Under the pieces are notes generated by a model. That model did no database searches. It saw only the letters and a list, made by a program, of their open reading frames with translations, and was not told the origin of the DNA. Positions 1 through 10,242 of a stretch of DNA of 64,000 bases are shown piece after piece. Source of the stretch: Anaerotignum lactatifermentans (GTDB lineage Bacteria > Bacillota > Clostridia > Lachnospirales > Anaerotignaceae). The stretch's first letter is position 1, and the number at the start of each line of letters is the position of its first letter. The translations under genes were made by a program, and so were the position numbers. Location: positions 186,001 to 250,000 of the forward strand of contig NZ_JACSNY010000003.1 in NCBI RefSeq assembly GCF_016902535.1, read 5' to 3'.

Positions 1-2
1 GT

Positions 3-2279
3 GACCAGATGGCGGTACACGTTCCTCTGTCCGTAGAGGCACAGGCGGAATGCCGTTTCCTGCTGCTGTCCCCCAACAACCTGCTGAAACCCTCCGACGG
101 TGCGCCTGTAACCGTACCCTCTCAGGATATGATCCTGGGTATGTATTACCTGACACTGGAAAGAGAGGACCTGAATAAAAAATACGAAGAGGATATTCTG
201 GACGCAGAAGGCAATGTGATCGTTGCCAAAGGCGACCCGATCCTGAAAGTATTCAAAGACGAAAAGGAAGCTATGCTGGCTTATGACAACCATGAGATTT
301 ATCTGCAGGAAGTGATCAAAGTCAGAAGAACACTGGAATTTAACGGTGTGAAAGAGACCAGACTGGTAAGAGCTACCGTTGGACGCATCATCTTCAACGA
401 AGCGATTCCCCAGAACCTGGGCTATGTGGACAGAACAAACGAAGAAACCAAATTCGACTATGAGGTTGGTTTCCTGGTAGATAAAAAAGCCATCGGTAAG
501 ATCATCAACAAGTGCATCAACCGCTGCGGCGCAACAGAGACAGCGGAAGTGCTGGATAAGATCAAATCCCTGGGTTATAAATTCTCCACAAGAGCTGCCA
601 TGACCGTATCCGTATCCGATATGGAAATTCCTAAGGAAAAAGCGGAATATCTGGCAGAGGCGGAAGAAAAGGTAGATATGATTACCAGAAAGTTCAGACG
701 TGGTCTGATGACCGACGAAGAACGCCACCAGAAAGTTATCGAGGCATGGAATATTGCCGATGATAAGATCACCGTTGCCCTGCTGGCTGGTCTGGGAAAA
801 TATAACAACATCTATATGATGGCCAACTCCGGCGCCCGTGGTTCCAACAGACAGATCAAACAGCTGGCTGGTATGCGTGGTTTGATGGCATCCCCTAACG
901 GCGGTATCATCGAGCTGCCCATCAAGGCGAACTTCCGTGAGGGTCTGTCCGTACTGGAGTACTTCATTTCCGCACACGGCGCAAGAAAAGGTCTGACCGA
1001 TACGGCGCTGAAGACAGCCGACTCCGGTTACCTGACCCGTCGACTGGTAGACGTATCCCAGGATATTATTGTAAGAGAATGGGACTGCTGCGAAGGCAGA
1101 GATATGGAAACACCCTGCATGGAAATTTCCGCCTTCATGGACGGCAACGAAGTCATTGAAGGTTTGCAGGATCGTATCCGTGGCAGATGGTCCGCTTATG
1201 ATATCATCCATCCCGAAACAGGGGAAATCATTGTTCCCGCTGACACCATGATTACGGTAGATCAGGCAGAAGCAGTAGAAAAAGCAGGGATCAAGAAGGT
1301 TTGGATCAGAACCGTACTGACCTGCCGTTCCGAAGTTGGTATCTGCGCGAAATGCTATGGCGCGAACATGGCTTCCGGCAGATATGTACGAATTGGTGAA
1401 TCCGTAGGTATCATCGCAGCACAGTCCATCGGTGAGCCCGGTACACAGCTGACCATGCGTACCTTCCATACGGGCGGTATCGCCGGCGATGACATCACAC
1501 AGGGTCTTCCTCGTGTCGAAGAACTGTTTGAGGCAAGAAAACCTAAGGGCCTTGCCATCATCGCGGAATTCGGCGGTCATGTTACACTGAATGATACCAA
1601 GAAAAAACGTGAGGTTATCATTACCAATCCGGAAACAGGGGAAACAAAGGATTATCTGATTCCTTACGGTTCCAGAATCAAAGTTTACGACGGCGACGTG
1701 ATCGAAGCCGGCGACGAAATTACAGAAGGTAGCGTAAACCCTCACGATATTCTGAAGATCAAGGGCCTGCGTGGTGTACAGGACTATATGATCCAGGAAG
1801 TACAGCGCGTATACCGTTTGCAGGGTGTAGAAATCAGCGACAAGCATATCGAAGTTATCGTTCGTCAGATGCTCAAACGTGTTAAGATCGAAGAAAACGG
1901 CGATACAGATTTCCTGCCTGGTTCTCTGGTTGACTGGCTGACATTTGAAAACACAAATGCGGCGCTGGAAGCAGAAGGCAAAGAACCTGCGAAGGGTTCC
2001 CGTGTACTGCTGGGTATCACAAAGGCATCCCTGGCAACAGATTCCTTCCTGTCCGCGGCTTCCTTCCAGGAAACAACGAGAGTCCTGACAGAAGCAGCAA
2101 TTAAAGGCAAGATTGATCCATTGATTGGTCTGAAGGAAAACGTTATCATCGGTAAGCTGATTCCCGCAGGTACCGGCATGAGCCGTTACCGCAACATTGA
2201 TCTGGAGCTGGATCAGCCTCGGCAGGAGGATGGATACAGCGCAGACGGCACCTATATTGATGAGGACGAAATGGTATAA
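3..2279 (+). CDS. rpoC: DNA-directed RNA polymerase subunit beta', 3' part
   Basis: Catalytic large subunit of RNA polymerase. The frame is already open at base 3, and the first visible codons ([10 protein letters not shown]) are the conserved stretch just after the active-site NADFDGD loop, so the N-terminal third lies outside the window. About 758 residues remain. Visible landmarks are the bridge-helix region ([15 protein letters not shown], bases about 800-860), the second cysteine cluster (DCCEG followed by [14 protein letters not shown], bases about 1084-1365), and the trigger-loop-adjacent [18 protein letters not shown] (bases about 1427-1480). The gene ends at TAA 2277-2279, and a strong terminator follows at 2361-2406. 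The next genes are the rpsL-rpsG-fusA-tuf set, which is the usual bacterial order. Confidence 0.97.
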   Translation, partial: DQMAVHVPLSVEAQAECRFLLLSPNNLLKPSDGAPVTVPSQDMILGMYYLTLEREDLNKKYEEDILDAEGNVIVAKGDPILKVFKDEKEAMLAYDNHEIYLQEVIKVRRTLEFNGVKETRLVRATVGRIIFNEAIPQNLGYVDRTNEETKFDYEVGFLVDKKAIGKIINKCINRCGATETAEVLDKIKSLGYKFSTRAAMTVSVSDMEIPKEKAEYLAEAEEKVDMITRKFRRGLMTDEERHQKVIEAWNIADDKITVALLAGLGKYNNIYMMANSGARGSNRQIKQLAGMRGLMASPNGGIIELPIKANFREGLSVLEYFISAHGARKGLTDTALKTADSGYLTRRLVDVSQDIIVREWDCCEGRDMETPCMEISAFMDGNEVIEGLQDRIRGRWSAYDIIHPETGEIIVPADTMITVDQAEAVEKAGIKKVWIRTVLTCRSEVGICAKCYGANMASGRYVRIGESVGIIAAQSIGEPGTQLTMRTFHTGGIAGDDITQGLPRVEELFEARKPKGLAIIAEFGGHVTLNDTKKKREVIITNPETGETKDYLIPYGSRIKVYDGDVIEAGDEITEGSVNPHDILKIKGLRGVQDYMIQEVQRVYRLQGVEISDKHIEVIVRQMLKRVKIEENGDTDFLPGSLVDWLTFENTNAALEAEGKEPAKGSRVLLGITKASLATDSFLSAASFQETTRVLTEAAIKGKIDPLIGLKENVIIGKLIPAGTGMSRYRNIDLELDQPRQEDGYSADGTYIDEDEMV

Positions 2280-2360
2280 ATAGAAATCTGTTTATTCCTA
2301 TATTTATTGAAGAAAAGGGGAGCGGTTTCTCCTTAAGATAATAACTTCAATTAAAATTGA

Positions 2361-2406
2361 ATTGCCGGAATCCTGTTTGTTGCAAGGATTCCGGCAATAT
2401 TTTTTG
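2361..2406 (+). terminator. Intrinsic terminator of rpoC
   Basis: A perfect 13-bp stem (ATTGCCGGAATCC at 2361-2373 with its complement at 2386-2398), a 12-base loop, then a T-run. The stem core GCCGGAATCC recurs in other terminators of this window (see findings). Confidence 0.9.
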
Positions 2407-2552
2407 GGGGGACGCTTTTGGAGAGGGGGTATCTTTTTGCTGAACGTGGGGCAGTTTTGGCAGAAAAGAGGAATGGAAAGGCTTTTTTTTGTATACAAAG
2501 ACGAAAATAGCCGGGAAAGGCGAAAAATCAAGGGTTTGGGCGGAAAAAAGAC

Positions 2553-2581
2553 TTGACTTTTTATTTTTAGGGTGATAAAAT
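2553..2581 (+). promoter_or_regulatory. Promoter of the rpsL-rpsG-fusA operon
   Basis: TTGACT at 2553-2558 and TAAAAT at 2576-2581 are separated by 17 bases. It lies downstream of the rpoC terminator and about 107 bases before the rpsL start, so it should drive the str genes independently of rpoBC. Confidence 0.75.
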
Positions 2582-2688
2582 TTTCTAGTGTCTGCGGTCC
2601 GGGCTTTTCTAAGCGGGCCTGTGACCCGGCATCAAAGAAGAAAAAATGCAAGAGCAGAAAGTATGATTCTATAAGGAGGTGCATTTTA

Positions 2689-3111
2689 ATGCCAACATTT
2701 AATCAGTTAGTAAGAAAAGGCAGACAGACTGTTGAGAAAAAATCCACAGCACCCGCTTTGCAGAAAGGTCTGAACTCTCTGCAGAAGAAAGCAACGGATG
2801 TTTCTTCTCCTCAGAAACGTGGTGTATGCACAGCAGTAAAGACATCTACACCTAAGAAGCCTAACTCCGCTTTGAGAAAGATCGCCAGAGTTCGTCTTTC
2901 CAACGGGATCGAAGTTACAGCTTATATCCCCGGTGAAGGCCACAACCTGCAGGAACACTCCGTTGTTCTGATCAGAGGCGGTAGAGTAAAAGACCTTCCT
3001 GGTGTACGTTACCACATCATCAGAGGTACTCTGGATACAGCCGGCGTAGCAAACAGAATGCAGGCTCGTTCCAAATACGGCGCAAAACGCCCCAAAGCAG
3101 CAAAGAAGTAA
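2689..3111 (+). CDS. rpsL: 30S ribosomal protein S12
   Basis: Component of the decoding centre of the small subunit. The protein is 140 residues and starts at ATG 2689 behind AAGGAGGTG; the open frame extends upstream, but no other start has a ribosome site. The conserved [19 protein letters not shown] and [24 protein letters not shown] blocks are intact. The lysines in TPKKPNS (residues 56-57) are the streptomycin-sensitive wild type. Residues about 25-40 form the extra segment common in Firmicutes S12. First gene after the str promoter. Confidence 0.97.
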   Translation: MPTFNQLVRKGRQTVEKKSTAPALQKGLNSLQKKATDVSSPQKRGVCTAVKTSTPKKPNSALRKIARVRLSNGIEVTAYIPGEGHNLQEHSVVLIRGGRVKDLPGVRYHIIRGTLDTAGVANRMQARSKYGAKRPKAAKK

Positions 3112-3132
3112 TAAAAATTGAAACATTTAGAA

Positions 3133-3225
3133 ATGCCTTATACCAATCAATACAATCTGCGATTGCTTAGAGGACGGATAGAAGTTGAGAGATAAGGCAT
3201 GAAAACACAAGCATACAGGCTTGTG
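3133..3225 (+). promoter_or_regulatory. Structured rpsL-rpsG spacer
   Basis: The 155-base spacer contains ATGCCTTAT (3133-3141) paired with ATAAGGCAT (3192-3200), and a second hairpin CACAAGC/GCTTGTG (3206-3212 with 3219-3225). In E. coli the rpsL-rpsG spacer binds S7 for translational autoregulation. A comparable role here is inference from position and structure only. Confidence 0.4.
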
Positions 3226-3266
3226 AAGTACCGAGAATATCATTATTCATTAAGGAGGGAAGAATC

Positions 3267-3737
3267 GTGCCAAGAAAAGGACATGTTGCAAAAAGAGAGG
3301 TTTTAGCAGACCCTATTTACAACAGCAAGCTGGTGACAAAGCTGATCAACAGCATCATGCTGGATGGTAAGAAAGGTGTAGCTGAAAAAATTGTTTATGG
3401 TGCATTCGACAAAGTAGCAGAAAAGACAGGTAAGGAAGCTCTGGAAGCTTTCGAAGAAGCTCTGGGCAATATCATGCCTGTACTGGAAGTAAAGGCTCGT
3501 CGTGTGGGCGGTGCTACTTATCAGGTACCTATGGAAATCAGACCGGAAAGAAGACAGACACTGGGTCTGAGATGGCTGACAATCTATGCAAGAAAACGTG
3601 GTGAAAAGACCATGGTAGATCGTCTGGCAGCAGAGATCATGGATGCTCTGAACAACGCCGGCGGCGCTTGCAAGAAGAAAGACGAAACACACAAGATGGC
3701 AGAAGCAAACAAAGCTTTCTCCCATTTCAAGTGGTAA
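3267..3737 (+). CDS. rpsG: 30S ribosomal protein S7
   Basis: Primary 16S rRNA-binding protein that nucleates assembly of the 30S head. 156 residues, the usual family length. The start is GTG 3267, preceded by AAGGAGGGAAG. The N-terminal [20 protein letters not shown] and the central [11 protein letters not shown] and [16 protein letters not shown] blocks are typical S7. It lies between rpsL and fusA in the str operon. Confidence 0.97.
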   Translation: MPRKGHVAKREVLADPIYNSKLVTKLINSIMLDGKKGVAEKIVYGAFDKVAEKTGKEALEAFEEALGNIMPVLEVKARRVGGATYQVPMEIRPERRQTLGLRWLTIYARKRGEKTMVDRLAAEIMDALNNAGGACKKKDETHKMAEANKAFSHFKW

Positions 3738-3764
3738 TCAGAGAAAAAATAAAGTATGGATTAC

Positions 3765-3808
3765 GGCAATTCCGGAAAGACTGTTACAAGGTCTTTTCGG
3801 GGATTGCC
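3765..3808 (+). promoter_or_regulatory. Stem-loop between rpsG and fusA
   Basis: GGCAATTCCGGAAAGAC (3765-3781) pairs almost completely, with G-U pairs, with 3791-3808 around a 9-base loop. There is only a short T-run, so it is a weak terminator, attenuator or mRNA-stability element rather than a full stop before fusA, which starts 32 bases further on. Confidence 0.45.
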
Positions 3809-3840
3809 CCATTTTCGTATAAGACAAAGGAGGAGTAAGC

Positions 3841-5922
3841 GTGGCAAACAGAGCGTTTCCGCTGGCCAGAACCAGAAACATTGGTATCATGGCGCACATC
3901 GACGCCGGCAAGACAACACTGACAGAACGTATTCTGTTCTATACAGGACGTAACTATAAGATCGGCGACACCCATGAAGGTACCGCAACCATGGACTGGA
4001 TGGAACAGGAGCAGGAAAGAGGTATCACAATTACTTCCGCTGCGACTACCTGTCACTGGAATGACAACAGAATCAACATTATCGATACACCCGGTCACGT
4101 TGACTTTACAGTAGAGGTTGAACGTTCCCTGCGTGTACTGGACGGCGCTGTCTGCGTATTCTGCGCAAAAGGCGGCGTAGAACCTCAGTCCGAGACCGTA
4201 TGGCGTCAGGCGGATAACTACAACGTACCCAGAATGGCATTTGTAAACAAAATGGACATCATGGGTGCGGATTTCTACAATGTACTGCAGATGATGGTAG
4301 ACAGACTGGGCTGCAGCCCTGTTGCTGTAACTCTGCCCATCGGTGCAGAAAGCGATTTCGTTGGTATCATCGACCTGATGAAAATGAAAGCGCTGATCTA
4401 TGAAGATGATCTGGGCAAGGAAATCGACGAAGAAGATATCCCTGCGGAATATATGGAAAAAGCAGAAGAATACAGAGCAAAAATGATCGAGTCCATCTGT
4501 GAAACAGATGAAGAACTGATGGAAAAATTCTTCGGCGAAGAAGAAATCACAGAAGAAGAACTGAAAGCAGCACTGCGTAAAGCTTGCATCAACTGCGAAC
4601 TGGTTCCTGTATTCTGCGGTTCCGCATACAGAAACAAAGGCGTACAGAAACTGCTGGACGGCGTTATTGAATATATGCCCGCTCCTATCGACATCCCCGC
4701 AATCAAAGGGATCGACCCCGAAACAGACGAAGAAGTAGAAAGACATTCTTCCGACGAAGAGCCTTTCTCCGCTCTGGCATTCAAGATCATGAATGACCCC
4801 TTCGTTGGGAAGCTGGCATTCTTCCGTGTGTACTCCGGTACACTGGACGCAGGCACATACGTTTATAACTCTACAAAGGGCAAAAAAGAACGTGTTGGCC
4901 GTATCCTGCAGATGCACGCAAACCACAGAGAAGAAATCGACAAAGTATACTCCGGCGATATTGCCGCAGCAGTAGGCTTTAAGATTACAACCACAGGTGA
5001 TACCATTTGTGACGAGGATCACGAAGTAATCCTGGAATCCATGGTATTCCCCGAACCCGTTATCTCCGTTGCTATTGAGCCTAAGACAAAAGCAGGCAGA
5101 GATAAAATGGGCATCGCTCTGGCAAAACTGGCAGAGGAAGACCCTACATTCAAGACCTACACAGACGCAGAAACAGGCGATACCATCATCTCCGGTATGG
5201 GCGAACTGCATCTGGAAATCATCGTTGACCGTCTGCTGAGAGAATTCAAGGTAGAAGCAAACGTTGGCGCACCTCAGGTAGCTTACAAGGAAACATTCCG
5301 TAAGGCTGTTGACGTAGAAGGTAAGTTCGTACGTCAGTCTGGTGGTAAAGGTCAGTATGGTCATTGTAAAGTTAAATTCTTCCCCATCCCTACCGATGCG
5401 GAAAACAGCTATGAATTTGTAAACAGCACCGTGGGCGGTTCTATTCCTAAGGAATATATCCCCGCCATCGACAAAGGTATTCAGCAGGCAATGCAGAGCG
5501 GTATCCTGGGCGGTTATCCCGTACTGGGCGTTAAGGCAGAAGTTTACGATGGTTCCTACCATGAAGTTGACTCCTCCGAAACAGCGTTCCAGGTAGCTGG
5601 TTCCATGGCTTTCAAAGAAGCTATGAGAAAAGGCGATGCTGTACTGCTGGAGCCCATCATGAAAGTAACTGTAACAGTACCCGAAGAATACATGGGCGAC
5701 GTTATCGGTGACATCAACTCCCGTCGTGGCCGTATCGAAGGTATGGAAGCAAGAAACGGCGTACAGGTAATTCACTCCTTCGTTCCTCTGGCTGAAATGT
5801 TCGGTTACTCCACAGACCTGCGTTCCAAATCTCAGGGCCGTGGTAACTACGTAATGGAAGTAGACCACTATGAACCCTGCCCGAAATCCGTACAGGATAA
5901 AGTACTGGAAGGCAAGAAATAA
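3841..5922 (+). CDS. fusA: Translation elongation factor G
   Basis: GTPase that drives ribosomal translocation and, with RRF, ribosome recycling. 693 residues, full length. The start is GTG 3841 after AAGGAGGAG. The G1 loop AHIDAGKTT lies at residues 18-26, G3 DTPGHVDF near 82-89 and G4 NKMD near 136-139. Domains II-V follow, with GGKGQYGH in domain IV and the C-terminal [15 protein letters not shown]. Codon use is strongly biased (CTG, GTA, GAA), which leaves a long but meaningless open frame on the opposite strand. Confidence 0.98.
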   Translation: MANRAFPLARTRNIGIMAHIDAGKTTLTERILFYTGRNYKIGDTHEGTATMDWMEQEQERGITITSAATTCHWNDNRINIIDTPGHVDFTVEVERSLRVLDGAVCVFCAKGGVEPQSETVWRQADNYNVPRMAFVNKMDIMGADFYNVLQMMVDRLGCSPVAVTLPIGAESDFVGIIDLMKMKALIYEDDLGKEIDEEDIPAEYMEKAEEYRAKMIESICETDEELMEKFFGEEEITEEELKAALRKACINCELVPVFCGSAYRNKGVQKLLDGVIEYMPAPIDIPAIKGIDPETDEEVERHSSDEEPFSALAFKIMNDPFVGKLAFFRVYSGTLDAGTYVYNSTKGKKERVGRILQMHANHREEIDKVYSGDIAAAVGFKITTTGDTICDEDHEVILESMVFPEPVISVAIEPKTKAGRDKMGIALAKLAEEDPTFKTYTDAETGDTIISGMGELHLEIIVDRLLREFKVEANVGAPQVAYKETFRKAVDVEGKFVRQSGGKGQYGHCKVKFFPIPTDAENSYEFVNSTVGGSIPKEYIPAIDKGIQQAMQSGILGGYPVLGVKAEVYDGSYHEVDSSETAFQVAGSMAFKEAMRKGDAVLLEPIMKVTVTVPEEYMGDVIGDINSRRGRIEGMEARNGVQVIHSFVPLAEMFGYSTDLRSKSQGRGNYVMEVDHYEPCPKSVQDKVLEGKK

Positions 5923-5955
5923 TTGCAAAAACCGGAATATAATTGTATTTTGGTA

Positions 5956-5984
5956 TTGCAAAAAGGCTTGAAATTTAATATAAT
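5956..5984 (+). promoter_or_regulatory. Promoter of tuf
   Basis: TTGCAA at 5956-5961 and TATAAT at 5979-5984 are separated by exactly 17 bases, in the 140-base fusA-tuf spacer. It gives tuf a dedicated promoter, matching the known high demand for EF-Tu. Confidence 0.7.
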
Positions 5985-6062
5985 TAAGGACGATAGGTAC
6001 ATTTCTGCGAAGATGTATGAATCTATTTGCCTTAGTCAAATTTTAAAGGAGGATATTTAAAA

Positions 6063-7256
6063 ATGGCAAAACAGAAATTTGAAAGAACCAAACCTCATAT
6101 GAATATTGGTACTATCGGTCACGTTGACCATGGTAAAACAACTCTGACAGCAGCTATCACAAAGACTCTGCATGAAAGATACCAGATCGGTGAAGCAGTT
6201 GCTTTCGAAAACATCGACAAGGCTCCCGAAGAAAGAGAACGTGGTATCACAATCTCCACAGCTCACGTTGAATATGAAACACCCGTAAGACACTACGCAC
6301 ACGTTGACTGCCCCGGACACGCTGACTATGTTAAAAACATGATCACAGGTGCTGCTCAGATGGACGGCGCTATCCTGGTAGTAGCTGCAACAGACGGCCC
6401 TATGGCTCAGACAAGAGAACACATCCTGCTGTCCCGTCAGGTAGGCGTACCTTACATTGTTGTATTCATGAACAAATGCGACATGGTTGAAGACGAAGAA
6501 CTGCTGGATCTGGTAGAAATGGAAATCAGAGAACTGCTGAGCGAGTATGAATTCCCCGGTGATGATATTCCCATCATCAGAGGTTCCGCATTCCAGGCTC
6601 TGCAGGATCCCATGGGCCCTTGGGGCGACAAGATCGTTGAGCTGTTCGAAGCAATCGAATCTTATATCCCCGAACCCGAACGTGACACAGACAAACCTTT
6701 CCTGATGCCTGTCGAAGACGTATTCTCCATCACAGGCCGTGGTACTGTTGCAACTGGTAGAGTTGAAAGAGGTACAGTTAAGGTTCAGGATGAAGTTGAA
6801 ATCGTTGGTCTGAGCGACGAAATCAGAAAAGTAGTTGTAACTGGCGTAGAAATGTTCAGAAAACTGCTGGATCAGGCTGAAGCTGGTGACAACATCGGTG
6901 TTCTGCTGCGTGGCGTACAGAGAAACGAAATCGAAAGAGGTCAGGTTCTGGCTAAACCCGGTTCCATCACACCTCACACAAAATTCAAAGCACAGGTTTA
7001 CGTACTGAGCAAAGAAGAAGGTGGCCGTCATACACCTTTCTTCAACAACTACAGACCTCAGTTCTACTTCAGAACAACTGACGTTACAGGCGTTATCTCT
7101 CTGCCCGAAGGTGTTGAAATGTGCATGCCTGGCGACAACGTTGAAATGACAATCGAACTGATCACACACGTAGCTATGGACCAGGGTCTGCGTTTCGCTA
7201 TCCGTGAAGGCGGCAGAACTGTTGGTGCAGGTTCCGTAGTAGAAATCATCGAGTAA
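6063..7256 (+). CDS. tuf: Translation elongation factor Tu
   Basis: GTPase that delivers aminoacyl-tRNA to the ribosomal A site. 397 residues, normal length. ATG 6063 follows [17 protein letters not shown] (about residues 18-26), DCPGHADY (G3) and NKCDM (G4) are intact, followed by beta-barrel domains with the GGRHTPF loop. The promoter is at 5956-5984 and a strong terminator closes the unit at 7286-7326. Confidence 0.98.
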   Translation: MAKQKFERTKPHMNIGTIGHVDHGKTTLTAAITKTLHERYQIGEAVAFENIDKAPEERERGITISTAHVEYETPVRHYAHVDCPGHADYVKNMITGAAQMDGAILVVAATDGPMAQTREHILLSRQVGVPYIVVFMNKCDMVEDEELLDLVEMEIRELLSEYEFPGDDIPIIRGSAFQALQDPMGPWGDKIVELFEAIESYIPEPERDTDKPFLMPVEDVFSITGRGTVATGRVERGTVKVQDEVEIVGLSDEIRKVVVTGVEMFRKLLDQAEAGDNIGVLLRGVQRNEIERGQVLAKPGSITPHTKFKAQVYVLSKEEGGRHTPFFNNYRPQFYFRTTDVTGVISLPEGVEMCMPGDNVEMTIELITHVAMDQGLRFAIREGGRTVGAGSVVEIIE

Positions 7257-7285
7257 TTTCGGCCTTTGTTTTTACAAAAGCACGC

Positions 7286-7326
7286 AAAAGGATAAGATCC
7301 TAAAAGGATCTTATCCTTTTTTTATT
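7286..7326 (+). terminator. Intrinsic terminator of tuf
   Basis: A perfect 16-bp stem (7286-7301 with 7305-7320), loop AAA, then a T-rich run. It is the natural end of the str/tuf transcription unit. Confidence 0.95.
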
Positions 7327-7951
7327 TTTACGAAAAAAGAGCCAGAGGCGAAGAAAAATGACTTTGTCAGGAGTGTATAAAAACAGAGGCTAAAAACCCA
7401 AAGGAATTTGTGCGAAAGGAAAGAAAAATGGGGAATAAACAGACGAAGGACGGTGAAAGGAGAAAATGGCAGAAGGAAAAACAATGTTTTGTACGGATTT
7501 TTGTACAGATGGAGCAGAAAAACCAGCGGAATGGAAAAAACGAATCCCAAGATTTATTCATTATTCACAAAAGTTGTATGACAACAGGAGGGCCGTAAAG
7601 GGGCGGGGATATTGACAGAGAAAAGACAATAGTGTAAAGTAGTACCAGAACAAAAGGACAGGGACACACAGAAAAACAAAGAAGTGTGTTATTTTTTCGG
7701 CAGTATAGTTCGCATACAAAATATTGTAAAAGGCGGCGGTCCGGCGGAAAGAGGCTTTTGGCGCGGGGAAGGAATTCCCAGAGGGCGAAAAGCGGCAGAC
7801 CAAGGGGCGCGCGGCAGAGAGGGCGAAGAACATGGCTGGCGGAAAAGGATGTTTTTTTGTTGGTTTTTCTATGGTGACTGTCAAGAGTTTATCGGGCGGT
7901 ATTACCATAAATGCTTACCGTTTTTTATCTAATATTTAGAGACCAAATGAG

Positions 7952-7981
7952 TTGACAATTTTTAGACAAAAATGGTATAGT
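7952..7981 (+). promoter_or_regulatory. Promoter of the acd-etfBA operon
   Basis: TTGACA (7952-7957) and TATAGT (7976-7981) with 18 bases between them. It gives a leader of about 145 bases before the acd start. Confidence 0.75.
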
Positions 7982-8074
7982 TCTTTTAGAAGCGCAGCTT
8001 GCTTTTTTCTTGCTATGCAATAAAAACAGCAGGAGCGGTTCGGGACGGCAGCGTCGGAAGTAGGTCGTTTTAAT

Positions 8075-8112
8075 AAAACAACTGGTGGCCTGATCGGTTG
8101 TTTTAAATTTTT
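8075..8112 (+). promoter_or_regulatory. Terminator-like hairpin in the acd leader
   Basis: AAAACAAC (8075-8082) pairs with GTTGTTTT (8097-8104) around a 14-base loop and is followed at once by AAATTTTT. It sits directly before the ribosome site (GGAGGA at 8121-8126). This could be an attenuator or a 5' stabiliser; the sequence does not decide. Confidence 0.5.
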
Positions 8113-8133
8113 AAAAAATAGGAGGAATATTAA

Positions 8134-9273
8134 ATGGATTTCAAATTGACAAAAACTCAGATGCTTCAGCAAGAGTTGTTCAGAAAATTTGCTGAAACAG
8201 AAATTAAACCCATCGCAAAGGACATGGATGAAGCTGAAGATTATGATCGCGAACTGCTGCAGAAACTGCAGAAGATCGGCGCGTTCGGTATTCCTTATTC
8301 CAGAGAATACGGCGGTCAGGGTGCTGACGTTCTGACATACACACTGTGCATGGAAGAAATGTCCAAAGTAGATGCCTCCACAGGTATCACACTGTCCGTA
8401 CATACTTCTCTTTGCTGCCCTTGCATCAACGAATTTGGTACTGAAGAACAGAAACAGAAATATCTGAGACCCCTGGTAGACGGTTCCAAGATCGGCTGCT
8501 TCGGTCTGACAGAGCCCGGTGCTGGTACAGACGCTGCTGGCGTTCGTACAGAAGCTACACTGGACGGCGACTACTATGTACTGAATGGTACAAAGATGTT
8601 CACAACAAACTCCGGTTTCGCTGATATCTTCATCGTATTCGCACTGACAGACAAATCCAAAGGCCCTAAAGGCATGTCCGCTTTCATCGTTGAAAGAGAA
8701 TATGAAGGCCTGACAGTTGGTCCCAACATCGAACGTATGGGTATCAGAGCTGCTTCCAACTGTGAAGTTATCTATGAAAACGTAAGAGTTCCCAAGGAAA
8801 ACCTGCTGGGCAAAGAAGGCCAGGGCTACAAGATCGCTATGACAGCTCTGGGCGGCGGCCGTATCGGTATCGGTGCTCAGTCCGTAGGTATCGCTCAGGG
8901 CGCTATCGACGAAACACTGAAATATGTTAAAGAAAGAAAACAGGGCGGCAAACCCATCGGCAAATACCAGAACACACAGTTCAAGCTTGCTGAATGCCAG
9001 ACAAAGGTAGACGCTGCTAGACTGATGGTATGGAGAGCTGCTACTGAAAAAGACAACCATGGCAACTATGCTCCTTATGCTGCTATGTGCAAGTACTTCG
9101 CATCTGACGTAGCAAACGAAGTTACAAGACAGTGCGTACAGCTGTTTGGTGGTTACGGTTACTGCCGTGAATACCCCGTTGAAAGAGCTATGCGTGACGC
9201 TAAGATCACAGAGATCTACGAAGGCACAAACGAAGCTATGAAGATGATCATCTCCGGCTCCATGAAAGTTTGA
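8134..9273 (+). CDS. Short-chain acyl-CoA dehydrogenase (butyryl-CoA dehydrogenase type)
   Basis: FAD enzyme that interconverts a short acyl-CoA and its 2-enoyl-CoA, exchanging electrons with EtfAB. 379 residues, typical of the four-domain tetrameric family. ATG 8134 follows AGGAGG. Visible motifs are FGLTEPGAGTDAAG (FAD/substrate loop, about residues 128-141), the FGGYGYCREYPVERAMRDAKI signature, and EIYEGTNEA near the C-terminus, whose glutamate is the catalytic base in this family. It is followed directly by etfB and etfA without thiolase, crotonase or hydroxyacyl-CoA dehydrogenase genes. The natural substrate (crotonyl-, acryloyl- or another enoyl-CoA) therefore cannot be fixed from context. 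Highly expressed codon use. Confidence 0.92.
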   Translation: MDFKLTKTQMLQQELFRKFAETEIKPIAKDMDEAEDYDRELLQKLQKIGAFGIPYSREYGGQGADVLTYTLCMEEMSKVDASTGITLSVHTSLCCPCINEFGTEEQKQKYLRPLVDGSKIGCFGLTEPGAGTDAAGVRTEATLDGDYYVLNGTKMFTTNSGFADIFIVFALTDKSKGPKGMSAFIVEREYEGLTVGPNIERMGIRAASNCEVIYENVRVPKENLLGKEGQGYKIAMTALGGGRIGIGAQSVGIAQGAIDETLKYVKERKQGGKPIGKYQNTQFKLAECQTKVDAARLMVWRAATEKDNHGNYAPYAAMCKYFASDVANEVTRQCVQLFGGYGYCREYPVERAMRDAKITEIYEGTNEAMKMIISGSMKV

Positions 9274-9339
9274 TCCGGTAGACTATCTTAAAAGTAGATG
9301 ACGAAGCCAAATAAATAAAATTTTGGAAGGAGAACTATA

Positions 9340-10131
9340 ATGAAAATCGTTGTATGTATTAAACAAGTACCAGATACAGTTGAAGTTAAAATTGATCCTA
9401 AGACCGGCACACTGATCCGTGACGGCGTTCCCTCTATTATCAACCACGACGACAAAACAGGTATCGAAGCTGCTCTGACACTGAGAGAACAGCTGGGCGG
9501 CACAGTAACAGTAGTATCCATGGGTCCCCCTCAGGCAGACGTTGCTCTGAGAGAAGCTCTGGCTATGGGCTGTGACGAAGCTATTCTGGTAAGCGGCAGA
9601 GAATTCGGTGGTTCCGACACATATGCTACATCCGGCATTTTGGCAGCTGCTCTGAAGAAAATCGGTTATGACCTGATTATCACAGGCCGTCAGGCAATCG
9701 ATGGTGACACAGCACAGGTTGGTCCTCAGATCGCTGAAAAGCTGCACGTTCCTCAGGTTTCTTATGTAGAAGAAGTTAAGGAAGCTACAGAAGACTACGT
9801 TGTAGTTAAGAGACAGTTTGAAGATGGTTACCACATCATCAAAATCAAAACACCTTGCCTGCTGACAGCTATTGCTGAGCTGGCAACACCCAGATACATG
9901 ACAGTTAGAGGTATCGTAGAAGCTTATGAAAAAGAAATCAAGATTCTGGGCTTTGAAGATCTGAAAGATGGCCTTGAACTGGATATGATCGGCTTGAAGG
10001 GTTCCCCTACAAACGTATATCAGTCCTTCACAAAAGAAGTTAAGGGTGCTGGTACAATCCTGAAAGATCTGTCCGCAGACGAAGCTGTTAAAGCAATCGT
10101 TGCGAAACTGGAAGAAAAATTCATCATCTGA
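9340..10131 (+). CDS. etfB: Electron transfer flavoprotein subunit beta
   Basis: Smaller ETF subunit; it binds AMP, or in bifurcating ETFs a second FAD and NADH, and docks on acyl-CoA dehydrogenase. 263 residues. ATG 9340 follows GGAAGGAG. Family features are the MKIVVCIKQVPDT start, GREFGGSDTYATSG and the ITGRQAIDGDTAQVGPQIAE block (about residues 112-131), which is the conserved nucleotide-binding signature. It sits between acd and etfA. Whether this ETF is bifurcating cannot be decided by eye. Confidence 0.95.
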   Translation: MKIVVCIKQVPDTVEVKIDPKTGTLIRDGVPSIINHDDKTGIEAALTLREQLGGTVTVVSMGPPQADVALREALAMGCDEAILVSGREFGGSDTYATSGILAAALKKIGYDLIITGRQAIDGDTAQVGPQIAEKLHVPQVSYVEEVKEATEDYVVVKRQFEDGYHIIKIKTPCLLTAIAELATPRYMTVRGIVEAYEKEIKILGFEDLKDGLELDMIGLKGSPTNVYQSFTKEVKGAGTILKDLSADEAVKAIVAKLEEKFII

Positions 10132-10242
10132 TGAAAGCTTGTGTATCTGCTTTATTCGGGAAGCAGAGAGAAAGACACGCAGTCTTTTTCTGAAACAAGA
10201 GAAAATTAGACGAAATTTGAAATATAAGGAGGAAACCCTACA

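Larger units (their letters stand above)
2280..2688. other. rpoC-rpsL intergenic region
   Basis: No gene is seen. It holds the rpoC terminator near 2361-2406, then about 140 bases of A/G-rich sequence, then the str promoter (2553-2581) and a roughly 100-base leader to the rpsL start. Many Firmicutes have a small L7Ae-family gene between rpoC and rpsL. None is present here. Confidence 0.7.
7257..8133. other. tuf-acd intergenic region, 877 bases
   Basis: No convincing gene. Frames of 60-115 codons exist on both strands but lack good ribosome sites and recognisable composition. It holds the tuf terminator (7286-7326), a possible orphan promoter (TTGACA 7612-7617, TAAAGT 7635-7640, 17-base spacing) followed by a weak ACACAC/GTGTGT hairpin and T-run ending near 7697, and the acd promoter and leader hairpin (7952-8112). 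The middle is purine-rich and otherwise unexplained. Confidence 0.6.

Noticed and set aside
3784-6039. A 751-codon frame opposite fusA, and similar frames opposite tuf, acd and the etf genes
   Set aside because: Shadow frames with no ribosome site and biased composition.
7612-7697. A possible small RNA: TTGACA/TAAAGT promoter followed by an ACACAC/GTGTGT hairpin and T-run
   Set aside because: The stem is only 6 bp with a 14-base loop, so it is too weak to call as a gene.
7410-7932. Several 60-115 codon frames between tuf and acd
   Set aside because: No ribosome sites or recognisable sequence; left as unexplained intergenic DNA.
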